From an uncultured bacterium (GTDB taxonomy: Bacteria; Bacillota; Clostridia; Oscillospirales; Butyricicoccaceae), in contig CAJMOV010000029.1 of assembly GCA_905215125.1 (NCBI GenBank), positions 1 through 12,851 on the forward strand: a DNA stretch of 12,851 bases. The letters are read 5' to 3'. The notes under the pieces are model-generated. The model searched no databases. It saw only the letters and a program-made list of their open reading frames with translations, and was not told where the DNA came from. The translations under genes and the position numbers were made by a program. Positions within the stretch are counted from its first letter, which is position 1; each line of letters begins with the position of its first letter. Below, piece by piece: positions 7,110-12,851 of this stretch.

Positions 7110-7712
7110 GTGAAAAAATGGGCGGCTGGCCTTTTGCTCATCGTTTTTTTGCTGTCGGCCGGCGGATGCCAGAGCGAGGGCTTTGACATCGAGCAGGTGC
7201 GCGCGCGGTACGCGCAGACCGTCGATATTGACGGACAGGCCGACATCACCGTGAACAGCGGCGTTATGGTCGATTATACCGTGACCTATCAGCGGCGCGG
7301 CGGGGTGTCGACGGTGACTATTATCAGCCCCGTCAGCTTAGCCGGCATTTCGGCGACGACCGCCCAGGGCAGGGCGGAGATTGTTTACGAGGACATCGCT
7401 GTCGAGACACTCCTGCCGGCCGTACCCGGGTTTTCACCTGTCGACGCGCTGGCCGGCGTCACCGACGATCTGGCCGGCGGCGTCCCGATTGATTCCTGTA
7501 CGGAAGCATTGGACGGCGCAGACTGCGTGGCGCTGACCTTTTCGTCATCCTCCGGCGAGTACGAAGGGGAGAAGCGCGTCTGGCTGGATGCTGAAACGCT
7601 GGCGCTGCGCCGCGCCGAGTTTTATCTTGACGGGCAGATGGTCATGGCCCTGTCCATGGGAGAAATGACCTTTTCCGAGACGCAGGCCGGTGCGGACGAA
7701 CAGGATGGTTGA
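7110..7712 (+). CDS. LolA/YdcC-like lipoprotein
   Basis: A 200-residue exported protein. It starts with KKW, a hydrophobic stretch (residues 5-17) and SAGGC with Cys20 as the probable lipidated residue; position -3 is Ala, so the lipobox is imperfect. The mature part is rich in beta-strand-like sequence (VDYTVTYQRRGGVSTVTIIS, then ...SPVDALAGV, VWLDAETLALRRAEFYLDGQ), resembling the LolA-fold outer membrane lipoprotein-sorting family that includes B. subtilis YdcC. Its role in single-membrane bacteria is not established; related GerS-type proteins act in clostridial spore germination. I chose the GTG at 7110 because GGGAGG precedes it by 6 bases. The stop codon overlaps the -35 of the next promoter. 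Confidence 0.75.
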   Translation: MKKWAAGLLLIVFLLSAGGCQSEGFDIEQVRARYAQTVDIDGQADITVNSGVMVDYTVTYQRRGGVSTVTIISPVSLAGISATTAQGRAEIVYEDIAVETLLPAVPGFSPVDALAGVTDDLAGGVPIDSCTEALDGADCVALTFSSSSGEYEGEKRVWLDAETLALRRAEFYLDGQMVMALSMGEMTFSETQAGADEQDG

Positions 7713-7737
7713 TTTCGACATGAAAAAATGATAAAAT
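7709..7737 (+). promoter_or_regulatory. Sigma-A type promoter upstream of ndoA
   Basis: -35 TTGATT (7709-7714), 17-base spacer, -10 TAAAAT (7732-7737). The -35 overlaps the stop codon of the lipoprotein gene. It would produce an ndoA transcript with a leader of about 240 bases. Confidence 0.6.
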
Positions 7738-7986
7738 AGCAAAGCAGGCAAAGATCGCCCCGGCACGCTGCTTTCGCCGGGAAAACGACGTTTGCAGGCA
7801 GCCCCGACCAAAACCTGACGTTTTCCGTGCGCGTTTACGTCTGCGTGCGCATATACTGGTAAAGAAGGCAGTACGCAAAGACTTCCCCTGCGCGGAAATG
7901 TAGGCTGCGATGACTAAAAACCGCGTGCGCGTGGAAAAATAGAGCTGCGGACTTGTCCGACACTTTTCCTGCGGAGCGTGAGAGCA
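7738..7986 (+). other. Structured non-coding leader before ndoA
   Basis: No credible gene is seen here. It contains a 6-bp hairpin CCCGGC/GCCGGG (7759-7764, 7776-7781). An overlapping larger one pairs GGAAAACG (7780-7787) with CGTTTTCC (7819-7826), with an inner CAGG/CCTG (7795-7798, 7814-7817). The direct repeat CGTGCGCGT occurs at 7826-7834 and 7924-7932. In B. subtilis alr and ndoAI occupy this place. One start-less open frame and a ten-residue ORF at 7910 are not convincing. Confidence 0.45.
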
Positions 7987-8373
7987 TTGGATCGCAACAA
8001 TCAGGTCAGGCGAGGCGAAATATATTACGCCGATTTAAGCCCAGTCGTCGGCAGCGAACAGGGCGGAATGCGGCCGGTTTTAATCGTGCAGAACGATGTG
8101 GGCAACAAGTACAGCCCAACGGTGATAGCGGCCGCCATCACCTCGCAGCAGAATAAGGCAAAGCTGCCCACTCACATCGAAATCGCGGCGCGAAGCTACG
8201 GCCTCTCGAAAAACTCTGTTGTGCTGCTGGAACAAATCAGGACGCTGGATAAAAAGCGCCTGCGCGAACGCATGGGTTGTCTGGATGACAACCTGATGCA
8301 CAAGGTGGACGACGCCATCGTCGTCAGCTTTGGGCTGCAGAGCGAGAATGTGCAAGGCAACCGGGAGGGATAG
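7987..8373 (+). CDS. ndoA: NdoA/MazF-type mRNA interferase toxin
   Basis: A 128-residue protein closely matching B. subtilis NdoA (EndoA, MazF), which cuts single-stranded mRNA at a short U-rich site. The blocks YYADLSPVVGSEQGGMRPVL, QNDVGNKYSPT, KLPTHIEI and LLEQIRTLDKKRL all match, and the catalytic pair is kept: Arg29 and Thr52 correspond to Arg25 and Thr48 of B. subtilis. The C-terminus is about 10 residues longer. The start is a choice between TTG 7987 (10 bases after GGAG) and GTG 7978 (1 base after it); I prefer the TTG. The usual NdoAI antitoxin gene directly upstream is absent. Three bases separate it from the next gene. Confidence 0.92.
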   Translation: MDRNNQVRRGEIYYADLSPVVGSEQGGMRPVLIVQNDVGNKYSPTVIAAAITSQQNKAKLPTHIEIAARSYGLSKNSVVLLEQIRTLDKKRLRERMGCLDDNLMHKVDDAIVVSFGLQSENVQGNREG

Positions 8374-8376
8374 AGC

Positions 8377-8997
8377 GTGAAAAGCCGAAAATGGACGCTG
8401 TCGCTGGCCGCAGTGCTGCTCATCGTGCTGATGACAACAGGCTATCTGGCAATTACCGCCGATTATGGCTCGAAGGACGACCCGCTCGTCACGTTGAGTT
8501 ACATAAACGACGTGCTTGCGCCGGAAGCCCAAAAGCAGATAGAGGCGGCGTTCACCGCAAACGCCAGCGAGCTTGACGCCCTTATCACGCAGAAGATGGC
8601 GTCCATTCAAAGCCAAATCGACCAGAAGGCTGCCGAGATGGGGCAGACCGCCGCGCCGAGCGACGCTTTGGTCGAGGCGGTCACCGCCGCCGTTTTAGAG
8701 CAGCTGGACGGGGCGGGAGCGGGCGGCGCCGAATCCAACAGCTGGAAGGTCGTCCAGTTGACAAGCGGACAGACGCTTTCGGGCGGGGTAGGATGCGAGC
8801 TTCTGCTGCGAGCAGGTGCGGCCCAATGTGTCGCGTCGGGCACGCCGGGGCTTATTAACCTGTCGTCGGGTACCGACCTTGCAAACGGCGGAGCGCTGGC
8901 CGCCAATAACCTTTATATCGTCACCGTACAGGGCAACGGCGTTCGCGCCAGCGGCGCGGCGACGCTGCTTGTTAACGGGACATATACCATCGCGTGA
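8377..8997 (+). CDS. Membrane-anchored protein of unknown function
   Basis: A 206-residue protein. Residues 7-27 form one transmembrane or signal-anchor helix; the rest should be outside the membrane. After GSKDDPLVTLSYIND (31-45) comes a helical, Gln/Ala-rich stretch that may coil (50-90), a Gly/Ala linker (111-119), and a beta-rich C-terminal domain (122-206) with Trp123, Cys140, Cys151 and a GCELLLRAGAAQCVASGTPG core. I recall similar two-part proteins from gut Clostridia but know of no function. The GTG start at 8377 has GGGAGG 8 bases upstream and lies 3 bases after ndoA, so the two are probably co-translated. It ends just before a strong terminator, making it the last gene of the acpS-ndoA transcript. 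Confidence 0.8.
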   Translation: MKSRKWTLSLAAVLLIVLMTTGYLAITADYGSKDDPLVTLSYINDVLAPEAQKQIEAAFTANASELDALITQKMASIQSQIDQKAAEMGQTAAPSDALVEAVTAAVLEQLDGAGAGGAESNSWKVVQLTSGQTLSGGVGCELLLRAGAAQCVASGTPGLINLSSGTDLANGGALAANNLYIVTVQGNGVRASGAATLLVNGTYTIA

Positions 8998-9003
8998 CTT
9001 TCC

Positions 9004-9037
9004 GGCCCCGCAGACCTGGGTTTGCGGGGCCTTTTCT
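9004..9037 (+). terminator. Intrinsic terminator after the 8377 gene
   Basis: GGCCCCGCAGAC pairs with GTTTGCGGGGCC (12 bp, one G-T pair) around a CTGG loop, followed by TTTTCT (9032-9037). It lies 6 bases after the stop codon at 8995-8997. Confidence 0.9.
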
Positions 9038-9087
9038 GTACAGACAAAGCCGGAGTCCGCAGCAGCTGTATGAAAGGGGAAAGAAAA

Positions 9088-9474
9088 ATGGTGTTGGATT
9101 TTGAACGGGCGGGGGACATGCTGGACGCCATTGCCGAAAAGCTGCCCAAGGGAATTTTCGACGGACTGAACGGCGGCGTAGCCTGGCTGCCCGACACGGT
9201 AACCGACCCGGAATTTGACGATGAGGTGTACATCATGGGCGAGTTTTGCTGCGACCAGATGGGGCGGTACATCAACCTGTATTACGGCTCCTTCGCCGCG
9301 ATGGCGGAAGAGGAGGGGTGGACGCAGGAGGATTGGGAGCGCGAGCTGCGCGAGACGCTGCATCATGAGCTGACCCATCATATAGAAGGGCTTGCCGGCG
9401 ACAGGAGCCTTGACAGGCAGGACGAGCAGTGGCAGCGCGAGGAACGCGCGCGCCGCCGGGAAGAAAGGCGGTAA
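9088..9474 (+). CDS. Small zinc metallopeptidase (DUF1025/Zincin_1 type)
   Basis: A 128-residue protein without signal peptide. It carries HELTHH (residues 93-98), the zinc-binding HExxH with Glu94 as the catalytic base, followed by a GLAG (101-104) and acidic residues that could supply a third ligand (Asp105, Asp109). The overall size and layout fit the minimal metallopeptidase family PF06262. The C-terminal tail (110-128) is a charged Arg/Glu-rich helix. Physiological substrate is unknown for the family. ATG 9088 was chosen because AAAGGGGA lies 7 bases upstream; the longer frame starts inside the previous terminator. It precedes the DUF5131 gene by 3 bases and is probably translationally coupled to it. 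Confidence 0.85.
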   Translation: MVLDFERAGDMLDAIAEKLPKGIFDGLNGGVAWLPDTVTDPEFDDEVYIMGEFCCDQMGRYINLYYGSFAAMAEEEGWTQEDWERELRETLHHELTHHIEGLAGDRSLDRQDEQWQREERARRREERR

Positions 9475-9477
9475 AGG

Positions 9478-10359
9478 GTGCACGATATCTGGAACCCCTG
9501 GCACGGCTGCGTCAAGGTCAGCGAGGGCTGCCAAAGCTGTTATATGTACTGCCTGGATCGGATGCGGGACAAAAATGGCGCCGACATCTACCGTACAGGC
9601 GGCTTTGACGCGCCTTTGCGCCGCGACCGCAAAGGCAGATACAAAATTCAAAGCGGCGAGCTGATCCGCGTCTGCATGACGTCGGATTTCTTCCTTGAAC
9701 AGGCCGACATATGGCGGGAGGAGGCGTGGGATATCATGCGCCAGCGCCCAGACGTAAAATTCTTCCTGCTGACAAAGCGGCCCGAGCGGGTAGAGGGCTG
9801 TCTGCCGCGCGACTGGGGGGAGGGTTGGGAGAATATTTTTTTCAATGTCTCGGCGGAAAACCAGCGCCGAGCCGACGAGCGTATCCCCTGGCTGCTTAGG
9901 CTGCCTTTCAAGCATAAGGGGGTCATGTGCGCGCCGTTTATTGGCCCGGTTTCCCTGGGGAGCTATTTACAAGACGGGCAAATTGAGCAGGTCATCGCCG
10001 GCGGGGAAAATTACGACGGCCGCCGTCCCTGCGATTTTCAATGGGTCAAGGACCTGCGGCGCGATTGTGAGAGGGCGGATGTCACTTTTTGCTTTATCGA
10101 GACCGGCTCGCATTTTATCAAGGACGGTCGAGAATACAATATCCCATCCAAGAAAGTGCAGAGCCGCATGGCGTATAAATCGCAGATGAGTTATGCGGGC
10201 AGGCCGATTGTCTTTCACCTGACCGATAGTTTTGGTCTGCCCATCCCGCAGGGGGATTTGTATGTGCCGCGGTACGGCGCAGGCTGCCGGGAATGTGGCA
10301 GCAAGCCCATCTGCAATGGCTGCAGCGACTGCGGAAAATGCGAAAGCAGCAGAGTGTAA
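9478..10359 (+). CDS. DUF5131 family (phage Gp37/Gp68-like) protein
   Basis: A 293-residue protein of the Gp37/Gp68-like family (PF07505, DUF5131), whose members occur in bacteria and phages and resemble radical-SAM enzymes. The N-terminus has WNPWHGC-x6-C-x2-CYMY with Cys11, Cys18 and Cys21, a likely iron-sulfur cluster site. Further family blocks are VCMTSDFFLEQADIWREEAW, FFLLTKRPERV, IFFNVSAENQ and VIAGGENYDGRRPCDFQWV. The C-terminus ends in a second cysteine group at 270, 273, 279, 282, 285 and 288 (CREC-x5-CNGCSDCGKC), which may hold another metal centre. No reaction is established for the family. The GTG at 9478 is preceded by AAAGGCGG and fits the family start. It ends just before a perfect terminator and has no phage genes around it. 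Confidence 0.88.
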   Translation: MHDIWNPWHGCVKVSEGCQSCYMYCLDRMRDKNGADIYRTGGFDAPLRRDRKGRYKIQSGELIRVCMTSDFFLEQADIWREEAWDIMRQRPDVKFFLLTKRPERVEGCLPRDWGEGWENIFFNVSAENQRRADERIPWLLRLPFKHKGVMCAPFIGPVSLGSYLQDGQIEQVIAGGENYDGRRPCDFQWVKDLRRDCERADVTFCFIETGSHFIKDGREYNIPSKKVQSRMAYKSQMSYAGRPIVFHLTDSFGLPIPQGDLYVPRYGAGCRECGSKPICNGCSDCGKCESSRV

Positions 10360-10392
10360 GAAAGCCTGTCCGTCAGGACAGGCTTTCTTTTT
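10360..10392 (+). terminator. Intrinsic terminator after the DUF5131 gene
   Basis: A perfect 12-bp stem, GAAAGCCTGTCC with GGACAGGCTTTC, closes a GTCA loop and is followed by TTTTT (10388-10392). It starts directly after the stop codon. Confidence 0.93.
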
Positions 10393-10542
10393 GTCCTCAT
10401 AACCCGCAGGCGGCGGGCATATTTATATTGATAGCTGAAGGCGTAGCCTGCGGACAAAGCCTTTTTGCACGGGCGAAGGGGAGAGAGGAAAATACGCTGC
10501 CCGCCCGGATAAAACAGGCGCAACCAAACAGGGGACGAGGTG

Positions 10543-11130
10543 ATGGGGCGAATGTACCGCTGCGCCCTGCTGCTGGGCGGCAGAAGCATCGGAGAGGTCC
10601 GGTGGAGCCAGGGAGAGGACAAGGTTACGGTATGGGCCGAATGTCCCTATGAAAAGGATTATATTTACCGCGTCACTCTGTACGGGACGGGGGGAGCCAG
10701 CCTGCCGCTTGGCGTCATGGCGCCGGAAGGAGGGCGCTTTGTCGTTAAAAAGGCCTTGCCGGCGTACAAGGGGGAAATACTGCTGCATTGGCCCGCGGGG
10801 GCGATACGCGGTGAAATCACCCGCACGCTGCCGGGGGAAACGCGCACGCCGCCGCTGCCCTTCGCTTTTTCCACCATGACGGCGCTGCCCGAGGATTTCG
10901 GGGGCCGGCGCGACCCGTTGTTGTGCCGCTGTGCTAAGGAGACGCCGCAGGTACGGTATTTGCGGCACGAGGGAACGGAATACCTGATATTTCCCCTGGA
11001 AACAGGGCGGGAGCTGCCCTTTACCCCTTTCTTTTGCCTGATTACCCCAGTGCGGCTGGAAGGGGCGCCCTACGGCGTGCTTTGTCTGGACAGAGAGGGG
11101 GACGTCTGCCGCTTTATACCGGAGAAATAA
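10543..11130 (+). CDS. Conserved hypothetical protein next to spoIIGA
   Basis: A 195-residue soluble protein with no signal peptide or membrane helix. I do not recognise a named domain, though the shape (YRVTLYGTGGASLPLGVMAP followed by GRFVVKKALP, and near the end a PFTPFFCLITPVRLEGAPYG block) resembles uncharacterised proteins of gut Clostridia. The first 80 residues look beta-rich. The start is among GTG 10540, ATG 10543 and ATG 10552; I chose 10543, 8 bases after AGGGG. It lies between the terminator of the previous unit and the spoIIGA promoter region, 73 bases before spoIIGA, so it may be cotranscribed with the sporulation pair or be independent. No clear promoter was found in the 150 bases before it. 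Confidence 0.75.
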   Translation: MGRMYRCALLLGGRSIGEVRWSQGEDKVTVWAECPYEKDYIYRVTLYGTGGASLPLGVMAPEGGRFVVKKALPAYKGEILLHWPAGAIRGEITRTLPGETRTPPLPFAFSTMTALPEDFGGRRDPLLCRCAKETPQVRYLRHEGTEYLIFPLETGRELPFTPFFCLITPVRLEGAPYGVLCLDREGDVCRFIPEK

Positions 11131-11147
11131 TAGCCCGCGGGCAAAAA

Positions 11148-11180
11148 AAGACAGCTTTCCCCGCAGGCTGACGGTATACT
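11148..11180 (+). promoter_or_regulatory. Possible spoIIGA promoter
   Basis: A -10 TATACT (11175-11180) lies 23 bases before the ATG of spoIIGA at 11204. The best -35-like hexamer is AAGACA (11148-11153), 21 bases away. In B. subtilis the spoIIG promoter also has an overlong spacer and needs Spo0A. No exact Spo0A box (TGTCGAA) is seen. Confidence 0.35.
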
Positions 11181-11203
11181 GGAAGCAGCCGGAGGGGTTT
11201 GCC

Positions 11204-12073
11204 ATGCAAGTGATCTACATAGACGTGCTGTTCGCGCTCAACCTGGTTGTCAATTATCTGCTGCTTTTTCTGACATCCCGTTTCAGCGGGGTTTATGTCA
11301 GACGGCTGCGTATATTGGGCGCTGCGGCGCTGGGGGCGGTTTTTGCCGTTCTGCTGTTCTTTCCCGAGCTGCCGCTTGTGCCGTCGGCGCTGTTCAAATG
11401 CCTGCTGTGCGGCGTTTTGACGGCGGTGGCCTTCGGCAGCAAATGCCAGGGGCGTTTCCTGCGGTTGTGCTTTATTTTTTGCAGCGTCTCCTTTGCAATG
11501 GCAGGCGTCGTACTGGCTCTCTCGCTTCTGACAGGCGGGGAAGGGGCGGTTACCGTGCGCAACGGCGTACCCTATTTCGGCGTGTCGCTCAAGCTGCTGC
11601 TTTTGTCAGCTGCGGCGGCTTACGGCATACTGGGCATGGTGTTCGGCGGCGGGGGACTTCGGGTGACGCGCCAGACGGCGGAGGTCTCTCTGACCGTCGG
11701 ACAGGAGACGCTGCGGCTGCGCGCGCTGATCGACAGCGGCAACCTGCTGCGCGACCCCATGTCGGGCAAACGGGTGCTGGTGACGGGCAGCGAAACGCTG
11801 GCCGCCCTTTTTACCGGCCAAGCGCAGCAGACGCTTTTAAAAAGCGGAGCCCGGGGAGAAGCGGCGGGCTGCTTTGAAAGCCTGTCGGCCCTATACCCCG
11901 GCAGGTTCAGCCTGATTCCCTACCGGGACGCGACAAGCGATTTCGGTCTCATTCTGGCTATGAAAGCGGACAGGGTGCTGGTCGATGGAAAGGAAGCAGA
12001 CGACCTGCTGATCGGCGCGGCAGGCAGCAGCATTGAAACGCCGGACGGCTGTATGGCCGTTTTGGGCATGTGA
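11204..12073 (+). CDS. spoIIGA: Sigma-E processing peptidase SpoIIGA
   Basis: A 289-residue membrane-bound aspartic protease that cleaves the prosequence from pro-sigma E in the mother cell. The N-terminal half holds about five hydrophobic segments (roughly 4-24, 36-54, 60-78, 88-109, 126-148). The C-terminal half has the catalytic motif ALIDSGNLLRDPMSGK with Asp177-Ser-Gly, equivalent to the active Asp183 of B. subtilis. IPYRDATSDFGLILAMKADR (238-257) is also typical. ATG 11204 has GGAGGG 7 bases upstream. SigE follows 19 bases later in the standard spoIIG order. It acts only after SpoIIR signals from the forespore; spoIIR is not in this window. Confidence 0.95.
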   Translation: MQVIYIDVLFALNLVVNYLLLFLTSRFSGVYVRRLRILGAAALGAVFAVLLFFPELPLVPSALFKCLLCGVLTAVAFGSKCQGRFLRLCFIFCSVSFAMAGVVLALSLLTGGEGAVTVRNGVPYFGVSLKLLLLSAAAAYGILGMVFGGGGLRVTRQTAEVSLTVGQETLRLRALIDSGNLLRDPMSGKRVLVTGSETLAALFTGQAQQTLLKSGARGEAAGCFESLSALYPGRFSLIPYRDATSDFGLILAMKADRVLVDGKEADDLLIGAAGSSIETPDGCMAVLGM

Positions 12074-12092
12074 GAAAGACGAGGGGAGCAAC

Positions 12093-12812
12093 ATGAAAAA
12101 ATGGGACAAATGGCGTCTTGTGTGGCTCAGGCTGCTTCACCGGCTGGGGCTGCGTAAAGCGCCGCCGGTTTATTACATCGGCGGGTCGGAAAGCCTTCCG
12201 CCCCCGCTGACCCACGAGGAAGAGCAGTTTTATCTCTCCCGCTATACCGGGGAGCAAGCCGACATCCGACAGGTGCTTATCGAGCATAATTTGCGTCTTG
12301 TCGTCTACATTGCGCGCAAGTTTGAAAACACCGGCATCGGCATAGAGGATCTCATTTCCATTGGAACCATTGGCCTTATCAAATCGGTCAATACCTACCG
12401 GGTGGACAAAAACACCAAGCTGGCAACCTATGCTTCGCGGTGCATTGAAAATGAAATCCTCATGTATCTGCGCAAAAATTCTGGCCAGCGGACGGAAATT
12501 TCCATTGACGAGCCGCTCAACACCGACTGGGACGGCAATGAGCTTTTGCTGTCCGACGTATTGGGCACCGATCCTGACTGCGTCCTGCGGCCCATCGAGG
12601 ACGACGTCGACCGTGAGGTGCTGGCCCGGTGCCTGAAAAAGCTGTCGCCGCGGGAGAGGACCATCATCACCCTTCGTTTCGGCCTGTGCGGCGGCGACGA
12701 GCTGACGCAGAAGGAGGTCGCAGACCGTCTGGGTATATCACAGTCGTACATTTCCCGTCTGGAAAAGCGCATTATCCTGCGCCTGAAAAAAGACATGCTG
12801 CGATCTCTTTAA
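12093..12812 (+). CDS. sigE: RNA polymerase sporulation sigma factor SigE
   Basis: A 239-residue sigma-70 family protein, the same length as B. subtilis SigE, which directs early mother-cell gene expression in sporulation. The first 27 residues form the membrane-associated basic/hydrophobic prosequence; VYYIGG (26-31) places Tyr27-Tyr28 at the same number as the known cleavage point. Region 2 contains LRLVVYIARKFENTGI and LATYASRCIENEILMYLR; region 4 has the helix-turn-helix EVADRLGISQSYISRLEKRI. ATG 12093 is preceded by GGGGAG. In many relatives sigG follows; the window ends 39 bases after the stop, with no gene visible in that remainder. Confidence 0.97.
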   Translation: MKKWDKWRLVWLRLLHRLGLRKAPPVYYIGGSESLPPPLTHEEEQFYLSRYTGEQADIRQVLIEHNLRLVVYIARKFENTGIGIEDLISIGTIGLIKSVNTYRVDKNTKLATYASRCIENEILMYLRKNSGQRTEISIDEPLNTDWDGNELLLSDVLGTDPDCVLRPIEDDVDREVLARCLKKLSPRERTIITLRFGLCGGDELTQKEVADRLGISQSYISRLEKRIILRLKKDMLRSL

Positions 12813-12851
12813 GATCTTATAAATACAGCCCTTTTATATGAACGGCCTGCT

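Noticed and set aside
7738..7905. Open frame of about 55 codons in the ndoA leader as a possible antitoxin
   Set aside because: It has no start codon, no ribosome site and no resemblance to NdoAI or ribbon-helix-helix proteins.
7910..7942. Ten-residue ORF MTKNRVRVEK before ndoA
   Set aside because: Too short to be an antitoxin and the ribosome site is weak; kept only as a possible remnant.
8695..9915. 406-codon open frame on the minus strand
   Set aside because: It runs antisense across three well-supported plus-strand genes and a terminator, lacks a recognisable domain, and is the usual by-product of GC-rich third codon positions.
11131..11149. GCCCGCGGGC followed by seven A as a terminator after the 10543 gene
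   Set aside because: The stem is short with almost no loop, and the run is A, not T, on the plus strand.
10423..11205. 260-codon open frame on the minus strand
   Set aside because: Antisense to the gene at 10543, with no recognised family and a composition typical of a shadow frame.

Overview
The window looks like chromosomal DNA of an endospore-forming member of the Clostridia, most likely an Oscillospiraceae/Ruminococcaceae-type gut organism. The evidence is a spoIIGA-sigE pair (sporulation), a Phe-specific T-box in front of pheST, IreB, an acpS / LolA-like lipoprotein / ndoA order related to the Bacillus subtilis acpS-ydcC-alr-ndoAI-ndoA locus, strong Shine-Dalgarno sites and a fairly GC-rich base composition. 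The first ~900 bases are visibly AT-rich and differ from everything that follows.

Layout. (1) 1-908: an AT-rich strip with one decayed gene, broken by at least two frameshifts and an in-frame stop. (2) 909-6330, minus strand: a ten-TM ArsP_2/putative manganese transporter-type protein, ireB, and pheS-pheT. pheST is preceded by a T-box riboswitch with a UUC (Phe) specifier. IreB and the transporter each have their own sigma-A type promoter, and both promoters have a palindrome in the spacer. (3) 6417-8997, plus strand, divergent from pheST: an extended -10 promoter, a short leader with two small ORFs, acpS, a LolA/YdcC-like lipoprotein, a 274-base non-coding structured leader with its own promoter, an ndoA (MazF) toxin gene without the usual alr and ndoAI neighbours, and a membrane-anchored protein of unknown function, closed by a terminator. 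(4) 9088-10392: a tightly coupled pair of a small HExxH metallopeptidase and a DUF5131 (Gp37/Gp68-type) cysteine-motif protein, ending at a perfect terminator. (5) 10543-12812: an unrecognised protein, then spoIIGA and sigE.

How they work together. PheST charges tRNA-Phe and is controlled by its level. AcpS activates acyl carrier protein. NdoA is an mRNA interferase. SpoIIGA is the membrane aspartic protease that removes the SigE prosequence during sporulation, and the two genes are adjacent as expected. The least explained parts are the orphan ndoA with its structured leader and membrane-protein partner, and the metallopeptidase/DUF5131 pair. I see no rRNA, tRNA, CRISPR array or intact mobile element.
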